Shown here in pieces: positions 8,643 through 17,666 of a stretch of 64,000 nucleotides of DNA. The notes under the pieces were generated by a model. The model did no database searches, was not told the DNA's origin, and was given only the letters and a program-made list of their open reading frames with translations. The stretch is from contig NZ_CP053435.1 in NCBI RefSeq assembly GCF_013127955.1, positions 682,001 through 746,000 on the forward strand. Reading direction: 5' to 3'. The position numbers and the translations under genes are program-made. Position 1 is the stretch's first letter, and each line of letters opens with the position of its first letter. The DNA is from Spirosoma taeanense. Lineage in GTDB: Bacteria; Bacteroidota; Bacteroidia; Cytophagales; Spirosomataceae.

Positions 8643-9449
8643 ATGAAAAACGTCCCGTTATCAATTGCCGCCTGCGTAAGTATGCTCGGTCTGGCGTTAA
8701 TTAACCCAGCCGCGGCCCAGGTCGAACCCAACAAACAAACCCCCCAGTCCAGTGAGATATGGGAGCCCGTACCGCCCGTTATAACGCCGGGGAGCATCTC
8801 TGCCAGTACAAGCGGCATAACTGCGCCTTCGGATGCCGTTGTGCTGTTCGATGGTAAAAACACGGACGAATGGGTAGCTATAAAAGGCTATTCACCTGCC
8901 AACTGGGAGAACACCAACGAAGGCCCGTTGAAGTGGCCGGTGCAGGATGGGGTGATGTACTCTACAAAAGGCTTTTCGGCCCGTTCCAAAAAGGAGTTCG
9001 ATGATTTTCAACTGCATCTGGAGTTTAAAACGCCGGAGAAAGTAGAAGGCAATAGCCAGGGTCGCGGTAACAGCGGTGTTTTTCTGCAGGGCCGCTACGA
9101 GCTGCAGGTGCTGGATAACTACAACAACCCGACCTACGTAAACGGGATGGTTGGTTCGATCTACAAGCAGGCGATTCCGCTGGTTAACCCCAGCCGCAAA
9201 CCGGGCGAATGGCAGACGTATGATGTCATCTACCAGGCGCCGAAGTTTAACAAAGCTGGCCTGATGACCGATTTCGCGTACGTTACGGTTTTGCTGAATG
9301 GTGTGCTGGTTCAGAATCACACGCCGATTCGCGGCACAACCGAGTATATCGGTTATCCGAAAGTGCAGGCCCACGGCGCCGGCCCAATCCTGCTTCAGGA
9401 TCACGGTAACCCGGTTGGTTTCCGCAATATCTGGGTTCGGCCTTTGTAA
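8643..9449 (+). CDS. DUF1080 (3-keto-disaccharide hydrolase family) protein
   Basis: 268 residues with a signal peptide (MKNVPLSIAACVSMLGLALI... cleaved after AAAQ). It is a single DUF1080 domain, residues ~65-268: VVLFDGKNTDEWVA at the start, FDDFQLHLEFKTPE, RGNSGVFLQGRYELQVLDNY in the middle and GPILLQDHGNPVGFRNIWVRPL at the end, the standard beta-jellyroll signature. The expected role is periplasmic or outer-membrane cleavage of oxidised (3-keto) glycosides; substrate not predictable. It is divergent from a two-gene operon containing the larger DUF1080 protein, and ends in a strong terminator, so it is probably monocistronic. Confidence 0.88.
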   Translation: MKNVPLSIAACVSMLGLALINPAAAQVEPNKQTPQSSEIWEPVPPVITPGSISASTSGITAPSDAVVLFDGKNTDEWVAIKGYSPANWENTNEGPLKWPVQDGVMYSTKGFSARSKKEFDDFQLHLEFKTPEKVEGNSQGRGNSGVFLQGRYELQVLDNYNNPTYVNGMVGSIYKQAIPLVNPSRKPGEWQTYDVIYQAPKFNKAGLMTDFAYVTVLLNGVLVQNHTPIRGTTEYIGYPKVQAHGAGPILLQDHGNPVGFRNIWVRPL

Positions 9450-9473
9450 GCCATAAATTGCCTGACTTCTTTG

Positions 9474-9522
9474 CTAACGTACAAATAGGGCTACCCTGCC
9501 CTATTTGTACGTTAGTTTTTTT
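9474..9522 (+). terminator. Intrinsic terminator of the DUF1080 gene
   Basis: A perfect 17-bp stem (9474-9490 with 9499-9515), an eight-base loop and seven T (9516-9522): a textbook rho-independent terminator 24 bp after the stop codon. Confidence 0.93.
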
Positions 9523-9554
9523 ACGGGGGTATGATTGTAGTAACAGGGCTTGCC

Positions 9555-9596
9555 TAAAAAAGAACCCACCAACAGCCGGGTGGCCATTGGTGGGTT
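9555..9596 (-). terminator. Terminator of the susC-susD-lipoprotein operon
   Basis: Arms AACCCACCAA (9563-9572) and TTGGTGGGTT (9587-9596) form a 10-bp perfect stem with an inner GCC/GGC pairing. On the minus strand it is followed by six T (plus-strand A run 9555-9560), 23 bases after the stop codon at 9619. Confidence 0.8.
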
Positions 9597-9618
9597 AAAC
9601 GATGGTGGAAAGTCTGGA

Positions 9619-10704
9619 TTACTTCACCAGCATGATATCATCGAAGTAGAACGTCTCATCCTGCTTATCCGGGCCTTTGATGCGGAAGCCAACCTGCTTG
9701 AGGGTTTTGCCCGCCGACCAGAAGTCGATATCCGACAGCTTAAGCTTGAAATACGTCCAGGTATTTGCTTTTACGTCGATCCGGTTTTTCTCACTAAAGC
9801 CACCGAAACCACCAGCGCTGGCGTCGGTCGTCAGGTAGAGCGAGTAGTCGGCCGAAGCGCCTTTGATCCAGCCCGTAATGTAAGTATAGTCCGGCGAATA
9901 AGTGAGCGCCGACGCACCCCAGTTGGCGAAGCCGATCAGGTGCCAGTTGCCTTTCTGGAAGGTCTTGGCCGCCGAGGCCGTTCCATCCTTGAACTCCTTG
10001 GTCGATTTAACGCCGGCATCACCCCAGGATGCATCCTGGAAGTCAGTGCCGTAGCTATCGGTAAAGATTTTGTAAGCCTTATCGACGTTGATAAACTCCT
10101 GTTTCGTGCGCATCCGGCCCGTGCTGTTGGTAATACTCAGGGTTCCCCGGTTCAGCGTCGTCGCCGGCATCTGAACAACCAGCTCCTTTTTCGATTTCGA
10201 AACAATCGTTGCCGCGTCCGAAATTCCTTTCACTGAGTCAGCAACAGCAACCGCCGTTACGTCGTCGAGGTTGTTACCGGTAACCGTAATCACCGTTCCC
10301 TTTGTGAAAAGATAGTTCGATACATCGCTCACGGTTGGGTAAGCCAGAACCTTAAACGGCACCGTTACCGACTGTCCGGCGCTATTGGTGAATACGACGT
10401 TCTGCTTGCCACCCGAGGCATCGGCAGGTACCCGAAAAATTAGCGCTTCGCTGGTATTGAGTGTGGGCTGGAAACCGGCCGGTACGTTCTGTTTCTCAAA
10501 TACAATGGTGCGGATGTCGCCCAGACCGGTACCCGTCAGCGTAACGACTGAGCCACCCGCTGCCGAATCCGGCATGATTTTGCTCGCTACGGGCGTGCCC
10601 GGGCTGATCTGTGGCCGTCCGTCCGTGTCTTTTTCGCAGGAGCTAAGCGCAAACCCGGTCAGAAGGGTCAGGCTCGCTAATGAAATGGATTTATAGAAGT
10701 TCAT
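9619..10704 (-). CDS. IPT/TIG-domain surface lipoprotein (probable surface glycan-binding protein)
   Basis: 361 residues. The lipobox LSSC gives a lipidated Cys23. Two IPT/TIG immunoglobulin-like domains follow: residues ~36-115 (IMPDSAAGGSVVTLTGTGLGDI) and ~117-195 (FTKGTVITVTGNNLDDVTAV). The C-terminal ~160 residues form a jelly-roll-like domain ending GFRIKGPDKQDETFYFDDIMLV, typical of SGBP-B/SusE-like or carbohydrate-binding modules. It is the third gene after susC and susD (106 bp gap), the usual position for a surface glycan-binding protein of a polysaccharide utilisation operon. It has no enzymatic motif and probably captures the glycan for the SusCD transporter. Confidence 0.82.
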   Translation of the reverse strand: MNFYKSISLASLTLLTGFALSSCEKDTDGRPQISPGTPVASKIMPDSAAGGSVVTLTGTGLGDIRTIVFEKQNVPAGFQPTLNTSEALIFRVPADASGGKQNVVFTNSAGQSVTVPFKVLAYPTVSDVSNYLFTKGTVITVTGNNLDDVTAVAVADSVKGISDAATIVSKSKKELVVQMPATTLNRGTLSITNSTGRMRTKQEFINVDKAYKIFTDSYGTDFQDASWGDAGVKSTKEFKDGTASAAKTFQKGNWHLIGFANWGASALTYSPDYTYITGWIKGASADYSLYLTTDASAGGFGGFSEKNRIDVKANTWTYFKLKLSDIDFWSAGKTLKQVGFRIKGPDKQDETFYFDDIMLVK

Positions 10705-10810
10705 GGAATGCTTGGTTTTCGGTCATCTATAGTCATTAAGTGGTCACTTACGGCCATTGGTTGTTTCAGACAGCAAATGACCGCTTAACGACTATCGAAT
10801 GACAAGTTTA

Positions 10811-12382
10811 TCACTTATAATACGGAACCGGCTCTTTGCCCAGTTCAGGGTCTTGTATAATCTCACCGGCCGGAATGGGCAGGAACATCTTATCCTGCGT
10901 GAAGTTGGTCAGATACGTTGCTGCCGTAACGGTACCCCGGTTCTGTTTCTCGATGATGGCTTTCGCTTTGGCAAAACCCTGCCGCTGAATATCGTACCAG
11001 TAGTCGCCTTCGAACGCAAACTCGACCCGGCGCTCGTGCAGGATGTCGTCGAGTGTGATGGACGTCTTGGGGTTCAGACCCGCCCGGCGTCTAACCTGGT
11101 TCAGCGCGTCGAGCGCTTTGGTGTCCGATGTCGAAGCGTTGGCTCCCAGAACGGCTTCGGCATAGATCAGCAGAATATCGGCGTAGCGCAGCAGCACGAC
11201 GTTGTTCCCCGAGTTCTGGCCCAGCACCGGCTCACCACCGAAGCTCTTACCCGGACCCGCGAAGTATTTCACGATGTTGGCGCGGGTTGGGCTCAGGCTA
11301 CCGCCGTCGTTGGTTGGCTGGAGCGTATCGTATTTAAAGCCATTGGCCATGAACGCGTTGTATACCGGCGCGTTGGCACGCTGGGGTTTCCAGGTTGGTT
11401 TCGTCCAGCCCTGTTCCATCACCGACCATTTCCGACGCAGATCGCCGAATTCATATTCTTTCAGCATGTCGATGGAAGGAACGTACATTTCCCAGGCATC
11501 GGCTTCCGACGTACGCAGGGCACCCGCACCCCGGTCGGGGTTCTTGATGTTACCCGTTCCCCAGGGGTCCTGTGCAAACTGGTGCTGGATTGAGAAAAGC
11601 GACTCGGCGTTGTTGTTCATGCTCATTTTGGTGAACATGCCTTCGTAATCGCTCACCAGAGTGTACTTACCCGAATTGATGACCTCTTCGGCTTTGGCTT
11701 TGGCGTTAGCGTAGTCCTTGTTATACAGATACAGCTTTGCCATCATGCCCTTAGCTGAGTATTTGGTGACCCGGCCCGGAACGTCCGACTCCGGCAGGTT
11801 TTTCTCCGCCAGCTGCAGCTCTTCGAGTGCGAAACGCAGCACATCCTTCTGCAGATACCGGGGAATGTTGAAGTCACCCGACAGCGCCGTAGCACCCGGA
11901 TCGGTGATGATCGGAGCCGCGCCCCAGGTGCGGGCAATATAGAAATACAGCATACCCCGGATGAAGTGAGCCTCTGCAATAGCGGGGTCGAGGTAGCTGG
12001 CGTCGCCACCGGCTGCTTTTTTCTCCTCAAACGTTTTCAGCATTACGTTCGAGTAGCCAATGATTTTGTAAAAAGCACCCCAGGCAGCTCCAACCCGCTC
12101 CGAAGCGGCTGATACCGTGAAGTTGAGGTATTCCGTATCGGTATAGGTAAACATATTACCACCCATCACGTCGCCGATGGCATCCTGCGCCCGGCTTTCG
12201 TAGTTCCGCCAGGGCAGGCCACTGTACAGCGTGCTGGTAGCAGCCCGGACCTGTTCGGCACTGTTGTAATAGTTACCGGTCGTAGTACCCGACAGCGAAG
12301 GCCGGTCAATGAAATCTTCTTTGCAACTGGTCAGCATCAATGCCGGAGCCAGTAACGCAGCATATATGATTTTCCGTTTCAT
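10811..12382 (-). CDS. susD: SusD/RagB-family nutrient-binding outer-membrane lipoprotein
   Basis: 523 residues from the ATG at 12380-12382 (MKRKIIYAALL...); the open frame continues 22 codons upstream into the intercistronic hairpin, but only this start gives a lipoprotein signal (LMLTSC). The helical TPR-like SusD core is clear (EAHFIRGMLYFYIARTWGAAPI, VTKYSAKGMMAKLYLYNKDYANA), and the C-terminal half carries LLRYADILLIYAEAVLGAN, NQVRRRAGL and ERRVEFAFEGDYWYDIQRQG, typical of the family. It forms the lid of the SusC transporter on the cell surface. It is the second gene of the operon, 93 bp after the susC stop codon. Confidence 0.95.
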   Translation of the reverse strand: MKRKIIYAALLAPALMLTSCKEDFIDRPSLSGTTTGNYYNSAEQVRAATSTLYSGLPWRNYESRAQDAIGDVMGGNMFTYTDTEYLNFTVSAASERVGAAWGAFYKIIGYSNVMLKTFEEKKAAGGDASYLDPAIAEAHFIRGMLYFYIARTWGAAPIITDPGATALSGDFNIPRYLQKDVLRFALEELQLAEKNLPESDVPGRVTKYSAKGMMAKLYLYNKDYANAKAKAEEVINSGKYTLVSDYEGMFTKMSMNNNAESLFSIQHQFAQDPWGTGNIKNPDRGAGALRTSEADAWEMYVPSIDMLKEYEFGDLRRKWSVMEQGWTKPTWKPQRANAPVYNAFMANGFKYDTLQPTNDGGSLSPTRANIVKYFAGPGKSFGGEPVLGQNSGNNVVLLRYADILLIYAEAVLGANASTSDTKALDALNQVRRRAGLNPKTSITLDDILHERRVEFAFEGDYWYDIQRQGFAKAKAIIEKQNRGTVTAATYLTNFTQDKMFLPIPAGEIIQDPELGKEPVPYYK

Positions 12383-12400
12383 GTCTTTTTGTATTGAGTG

Positions 12401-12473
12401 ATTGAGTGAGTAAGCGATTGAGTGGTTGGGCGGGAGCTTTTTGCTCAATCACCCAATCGCTCATTCACTCAAT
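12401..12473 (-). promoter_or_regulatory. Long intercistronic stem-loop between susC and susD
   Basis: Arms of 28 bases (12401-12428 and 12446-12473) pair at 24 positions, and the four mismatches are transitions (A/G or G/A), so in RNA most can be wobble pairs. The loop is 17 bases. It begins immediately after the susC stop codon and ends 19 bases before the susD start. It contains repeats of ATTGAGTG. There is no T run, so partial termination, mRNA stabilisation of susC or differential expression is more likely than full termination. Confidence 0.7.
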
Positions 12474-12475
12474 AA

Positions 12476-15400
12476 TTAGAATTGCAGATTAGCGCCGATG
12501 GTGAACGTGCGGGGATTCGGGTAGTGACCGGCGTCGACGTTCATCAGCTTGATGCTGTTATTGAATGAGCCGATTTCCGGATCGTAGCCCGAGTACTTGG
12601 TGAACGTCTTCAGGTTCTGGATTGACCCGTAGATGCGCAGGTTCTGCACCCGCACTTTGCTCAGCAGATTTTTCGGCAGGCGGTAACCCAGCGTAATGTT
12701 CTGAATCCGGGCGTACGATGCGTCTTCTACGTAGCGGTCCGACATGGCCGTGTTGTTCTTGTTGGTCGCCGTAAAGCGGGGCAGTGCGCCATCCGTATTG
12801 TCAGCCGTGTAGCGGTCGGTCACCGTACGCAACTGGTTGGTATAGGCATTGTTCAGGCTTTCGAGCTGCCAGCGCAGGAAGTTGAACGCCTTGGCGCCCT
12901 GGCTGCCCTGCAGGAACAGCGAGAAGTCGATGTCGCCGTAATTAAGCGTATTGGTGAATCCCCAGGTGAACTTCGGTAGCGGGCTGCCAATGAAGGTATA
13001 ATCGCCAGCGTCTATTTTGCCGTCGCCGTTAACGTCCTTGTAACGGATGTCACCCAGCCAGGTTTCATTCTGGTTCACTTTATAGCCAAACTGCGGCAGG
13101 CTGCTGGCCAGTTCTTCCTGCGTACGGAACAGCCCATCGGTAACTAGACCCCAGAATGAGCCAACCGGACGGCCCGGCGTGGTGTGCGTAACGAGGTAGT
13201 TGTTGTAGTAGATCTTACCATCCAGCGCCGAAGCTGCCGAAGCGGCTTTGTCGTACCGGTTGGTGAACTGCGTCAGTACGCCGTTGGTCTTCCAGCTGAA
13301 GTTACCTTTCTTGATGTTGGTTGTTGTCAGGCTCAGGTCAACACCCGTATTGGTCATCTGACCGGCGTTACCCAGTGGCGCTTTCAGGTCATCCCACTGA
13401 TCGCCGACACCAATCAGGTTCGGGCCGGTCAGGAAGATAATCATGTCCGACGTTACTTTCTTGTAAACGTCGATGGTCGCGTCGATCCGGCCGTTCAGGA
13501 AGCCCAGGTCGATACCGGCGTTGGTCGTTCTTACCGACTCCCACTTGAGGTTCGGGTTAGGAATCCCGTTGATCATGTTCGACGACCCGAAGCCCACGGG
13601 GCCCGAGAAGAACTGCACCGCACCTACGTATGCCGGGTTAGGCGCACCGCCGGGGAAGTTCTGGTTACCAACGGCACCGTACCCGGCGCGGAATTTGGCG
13701 TAGCTCAAAACGTTAGCGATAGCACCTTTCATGAATTTCTCGTTCGAGATTGTCCAGCCGACCGACACGCCGGGGAAATAACCCCACCGGTTGTTCGGGC
13801 CGAAGTTCGACGAGCCGTCAGCCCGGAAGCTGGCCGAAACCGAATAGCGGTCATCGTAGGTGTAGTTGGCGCGGGCGAACCACGATTCCATTGCCCACTG
13901 ACCTTTGCCTCCGCCCAGGCCCCAGGTGGTCTGGTCAGCACTACCCGTGTTGAGGTCTAAAATGTTCGCCTGCAGATCGACCTTGGTACCCGAAATCGCC
14001 TGGTAGTACGAGTTCTGCGCCTGGTGACCTGCCGTCGCCTGAATCCCGTGCTTACCAATATATTTGTTGTAGCTCAGGTAGTTCGTCAGTGACCAGTAGT
14101 AGCTGTCCGAGCGTGAGTCGATCAGCTTGCTGCGGAATGAGGTCGTCCCTACGTTACCGGCTTTCTGATACGCTACGTTGTTATCCTGACCCAGCGAGTA
14201 CGATAGTTCGTTCCTCAGTGACAGATCTTTGGTGAACTGCAGTTCTGCGTACAGGCTACCAAAGATGTTGTTTGTCGTTTTGGTGTTGCCCCGGAACTGG
14301 CTGTTCCCCACGAGGTTCGAGCCGTAGTATTGCACGCCACCAACCGTCTGGCCACCGCCCCAGGTGCCGTCGATGTTTTTCACCGGCGTCAGCGGGCTGG
14401 TCGAAGCGCCCCACCAGATCGTTCCTTCGGCCGCATCGGCCAGCGAAACGTTCTGAATACTGCGCGATACGTTCGCACTAATACCTACCTTCGCCCAGCT
14501 TTTCAACTGGCTGTCGAGGCTGAACCGCGAGGCATACCGCTTGAAATCCGACCCCAAGATAATCCCCTTGTTGTCGAAGTAGTTGAGCGAGAGGTAGTAC
14601 GTCGTCTTGTCGCGGCCGCCCGAGAAGCTTAGCTGGTGGTTGTTGATTTTACCACGCTGGAACATAGCCTCCTGCCAGTCGGTACCATCGCCCAGCAGAT
14701 CCGGGTTCTTGAACTCGTCAGCGACCGGGTTGCCAATTAGTGGCAACACTTCGTTCTGATACCGGGCAAAATCCCGCAGGTTCATCAGATCGAGCCGCTT
14801 GGCCACTTCCGACACGCCCGTGTACATTTCGTAGTTGATCTTACCTTCGCCCTGCTTGCCTTTCTTGGTCGTGATCAGAATCACGCCGTTGGCCGCCTGC
14901 GAACCGTAAATTGCCTGCGCCGACGCATCTTTCAGCACGTCGATGCTCTCGATGTCGTTCGGGTTCAGCATGGCCATCACCGAGTTACCAGTTTGACCGT
15001 CGCTGCCACCCAGACCCGCGTAACCGGAGCTGCTTGAGGTGTTGCCGCCTACAAATGGCACGCCGTCAATTACAAACAGCGGGTCGTTGCTATTGATGGA
15101 CGTAACGCCCCGAACTTTAACCGACACGCCACCGCCCGGCTGACCACCGTTGCTGGTAACCGTAACACCAGCAGCTTTACCCTGCAGGAGCTGGTCCACA
15201 CCGGCAGCTGGGATATCCTTTAGTTCGGCCGCCTTCACCGTCGTGATCGACGACGTAACGTCCGACCGCTTAGCCGTACCGTAACCAATAACAACGACCT
15301 CGTCCAGCGACTGATCGGCAGTTTGCAGGGTGATGTTCAGCGTTGTGCGGCTGCCCACTTCAACTTCCTGCGTTTTCATGCCGATAAACGAGATGACCAG

Positions 15401-15703
15401 GGTTTTAGCCCCCGCCGGCATATTGATCGAGAACGCGCCATTGACATCCGTTGTGGTTCCCAACTGGGTACCTTTTACCGATACAGTTGCACCGGGAAGC
15501 GTATTCCCTTTTTCATCGGATACCGTTCCTTTAATCAACGCTTTTGTATCCAACGGGCCATTGACGCCCGCCTGCGCATGCCGGGTAGCAGCCAGAGCCA
15601 TCCGATTTACATCGGGCGCGGTTCTGGTTATGGTTCGTTCATGAGCAGAGACAGTAAGCCAGCTACTCAGGAGGACGAATCCTGAAAGCACATGTTTAAT
15701 CAT
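12476..15703 (-). CDS. susC: SusC/RagA-family TonB-linked outer-membrane transporter
   Basis: 1075 residues. Order: signal peptide (1-20), carboxypeptidase D-like regulatory domain (~57-135, GTVSDEKGNTLPGATVSVKG), TonB-box/plug (DEVVVIGYGTAKRSDVTSSI, then LQGKAAGVTV and LFVIDGVPFVGG with a Ser/Gly-rich stretch and ILITTKKGK), and a 22-strand barrel ending FTIGANLQF. It imports oligosaccharides or peptides across the outer membrane with SusD. The start ATG is at 15701-15703, and the 99-bp upstream gap holds no clear TAnnTTTG. It is the first gene of the operon followed by susD and the IPT lipoprotein. The LuxR-type regulator and kinase genes lie upstream on the same strand. Confidence 0.96.
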   Translation of the reverse strand: MIKHVLSGFVLLSSWLTVSAHERTITRTAPDVNRMALAATRHAQAGVNGPLDTKALIKGTVSDEKGNTLPGATVSVKGTQLGTTTDVNGAFSINMPAGAKTLVISFIGMKTQEVEVGSRTTLNITLQTADQSLDEVVVIGYGTAKRSDVTSSITTVKAAELKDIPAAGVDQLLQGKAAGVTVTSNGGQPGGGVSVKVRGVTSINSNDPLFVIDGVPFVGGNTSSSSGYAGLGGSDGQTGNSVMAMLNPNDIESIDVLKDASAQAIYGSQAANGVILITTKKGKQGEGKINYEMYTGVSEVAKRLDLMNLRDFARYQNEVLPLIGNPVADEFKNPDLLGDGTDWQEAMFQRGKINNHQLSFSGGRDKTTYYLSLNYFDNKGIILGSDFKRYASRFSLDSQLKSWAKVGISANVSRSIQNVSLADAAEGTIWWGASTSPLTPVKNIDGTWGGGQTVGGVQYYGSNLVGNSQFRGNTKTTNNIFGSLYAELQFTKDLSLRNELSYSLGQDNNVAYQKAGNVGTTSFRSKLIDSRSDSYYWSLTNYLSYNKYIGKHGIQATAGHQAQNSYYQAISGTKVDLQANILDLNTGSADQTTWGLGGGKGQWAMESWFARANYTYDDRYSVSASFRADGSSNFGPNNRWGYFPGVSVGWTISNEKFMKGAIANVLSYAKFRAGYGAVGNQNFPGGAPNPAYVGAVQFFSGPVGFGSSNMINGIPNPNLKWESVRTTNAGIDLGFLNGRIDATIDVYKKVTSDMIIFLTGPNLIGVGDQWDDLKAPLGNAGQMTNTGVDLSLTTTNIKKGNFSWKTNGVLTQFTNRYDKAASAASALDGKIYYNNYLVTHTTPGRPVGSFWGLVTDGLFRTQEELASSLPQFGYKVNQNETWLGDIRYKDVNGDGKIDAGDYTFIGSPLPKFTWGFTNTLNYGDIDFSLFLQGSQGAKAFNFLRWQLESLNNAYTNQLRTVTDRYTADNTDGALPRFTATNKNNTAMSDRYVEDASYARIQNITLGYRLPKNLLSKVRVQNLRIYGSIQNLKTFTKYSGYDPEIGSFNNSIKLMNVDAGHYPNPRTFTIGANLQF

Positions 15704-15802
15704 ATAAGAGGGAAATTAATTGTGTTAGGCAATAGAAGTAATCGTATTAGTAGGTAATTCCGGGAATAGCTCAGCTTTTGAGCTTATATGAAGTTGTATC
15801 AT

Positions 15803-17551
15803 TCAGGCGACTGTGGCTGTAGGTTTGACCAGTTTTTGCATCGGGATCGAAATCATAACAGATGTTCCCCGGCCCGGCTCGCTCTGCCACATAACCTGCC
15901 CGCCGAGGTAATCAATACGGGACCGGATGTTGGCAACGCCGTTACCTTTGGCAGGGCCGTCGGGGAAATCGCCCCCCTGGCCGTCGTCATCGACACTGAT
16001 CAGCAAGGTTTCGTCGTTAGCCATAATCTGCACCGTAATGGCCTGGGCGTTTGCGTGTTTTAAGGCGTTATTCAGGAGTTCCTGGATGACCCGGTAAATC
16101 ATTGCCGATGCTTCGTCGCCCAGGTCCGGAAGCTCACCGTAATGCTCCAGCGTCAGTTCGGTCTGATTGACCAGGTTCAGCTTTTGAACCAGATCGTCCA
16201 GCGCCGTAATCAGCCCGAACGTCGACAAGGCATAAGGTCGCAGGTCGTTGGAAATCAGTCGGGTTTCAGTGCAGGCTTCATCCAGGAACTGGTTCAGAGG
16301 GTCCTTGACGGATAAGGGCAACCGTTCCTGATGCGCTTCCACAAACAGTTTGATCCGCGATAGCTGGATACCCAGTCCATCGTGCAGGTCACGGGCAATG
16401 CGGCTCCGTTCGCCTTCCTGCCCTTCGATCATCGCCCGCAACGATTTCAATTCCAATTGCCGGATCTGCTGCTGGGCAATCACGGACTGCTGGTGCGTAA
16501 TCAGTTTCTGTTGCCTGCGCAAAAAGAATAGCGACATTACGCCTAAAACGCTGATAATTAAAATGATAGCCAAGGTTGTGTTCAATATACGCTGGTGACG
16601 GCTCTGTTGCTCCACTAACTCTCTCTCTACCGCCAGCGTCTTGATCTGGCTGTCTAACTCCTGCAACCGAATACTTTTAGTCTGCTCGGAGAGGTAAAAC
16701 TGGTCGGCAAACCCCATGGACTGCAGAGAAGCCTGATAGGCCTGTTTGTAATCACCCATGCGGGAATAACTATCGGCTGAATGCTTGGCTAGCTCGCGCA
16801 GCATAGCCACATTTTTCTCGGCTTTGGCCAACTGGTAGCTTTTCCGATAGGCTTCCAGCGCAGCTTTCGGGTGATCTTTAAACTGCTCGACAATCCCCAG
16901 ATAAAAGTGATTCAGGGCAATCAGCCAGTTTACGTTTATCCGTTGCGCGATGGCCAGGCTTCGGGTGGCGAAGTACTGAGCCGAGTCGGGCATTTTAACC
17001 CGCGAATAGGTGTTGGCCAGCAGATTCTGGGCAAACGCCTGAAAATAGGGCTGCCTGTACTGAGCACTCATTCGTTCGGTTTCGCGCAGTTCGGTCAACA
17101 GGTTTTTCGGTAACGGGACTTTCTTCTGATCAATATTGGCCAGTCCCAGCCGGCACTCGATGACTTTAGGCTGGTTCTGGCTTCGCTCAAAAAACTGCAG
17201 GGCTTTCCGAAGGTATTTTTCGGCCGACGCCTGCATGAAATAATCGTGCGTGTAGTAATCGCCAATCTTAATATGCTGCGTATAGTACCCCACCGAATCG
17301 CCCGCCAGGCTATAGTATTTCAAGCTGTTGAAATAAGCGTCCATGGTGTACTTGTTATAGCCAAACTGATGGTGGTAAAGCCAGCCCAATCGCTCATACG
17401 AATCGCCAGCCTGCGCATATTTTTTAGTGGTAACCAGCTGCTTTATCTGTTTTTTGACGCTGTCGATGGGCGGAGTATCCGCTTTAACCGACATCTGCCC
17501 GAGCAGGCAATGCAGGGCGAGCAACAGGTAAAAGGCAAGGCAAAACTTCAT
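15803..17551 (-). CDS. TPR-containing NarL-type sensor histidine kinase
   Basis: 582 residues. An N-terminal signal/anchor is followed by TPR-like repeats (~35-290) in the periplasm, one membrane segment (~325-345, LAIILIISVLGVMSLFFL), a short coiled coil, then the HisKA_3 box ERSRIARDLHDGLG with phosphoacceptor His390, and an HATPase_c domain (VIQELLNNALKHA; DDDGQGG; GNGVANIRSRIDYLGG). Such kinases pair with NarL/LuxR regulators. Its partner is almost certainly the regulator gene 115 bp upstream on the same strand. Its position just upstream of susC makes control of the Sus operon possible but not shown. Confidence 0.9.
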   Translation of the reverse strand: MKFCLAFYLLLALHCLLGQMSVKADTPPIDSVKKQIKQLVTTKKYAQAGDSYERLGWLYHHQFGYNKYTMDAYFNSLKYYSLAGDSVGYYTQHIKIGDYYTHDYFMQASAEKYLRKALQFFERSQNQPKVIECRLGLANIDQKKVPLPKNLLTELRETERMSAQYRQPYFQAFAQNLLANTYSRVKMPDSAQYFATRSLAIAQRINVNWLIALNHFYLGIVEQFKDHPKAALEAYRKSYQLAKAEKNVAMLRELAKHSADSYSRMGDYKQAYQASLQSMGFADQFYLSEQTKSIRLQELDSQIKTLAVERELVEQQSRHQRILNTTLAIILIISVLGVMSLFFLRRQQKLITHQQSVIAQQQIRQLELKSLRAMIEGQEGERSRIARDLHDGLGIQLSRIKLFVEAHQERLPLSVKDPLNQFLDEACTETRLISNDLRPYALSTFGLITALDDLVQKLNLVNQTELTLEHYGELPDLGDEASAMIYRVIQELLNNALKHANAQAITVQIMANDETLLISVDDDGQGGDFPDGPAKGNGVANIRSRIDYLGGQVMWQSEPGRGTSVMISIPMQKLVKPTATVA

Positions 17552-17666
17552 TGATCAAAGACCTAAGGGAGGTTCGTTTTTATGAGTCTATTTCTAAAAA
17601 CGTAACAGCTATGATTTTTTAGATACCCAATGGTAATGATCCCAGATGTTTTAGTAGAACCAGTTG

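Noticed and set aside
15704..15802. Promoter of the susC operon
   Set aside because: No TAnnTTTG with a sensible -33 could be recognised in this 99-bp gap; a promoter may exist but cannot be placed.
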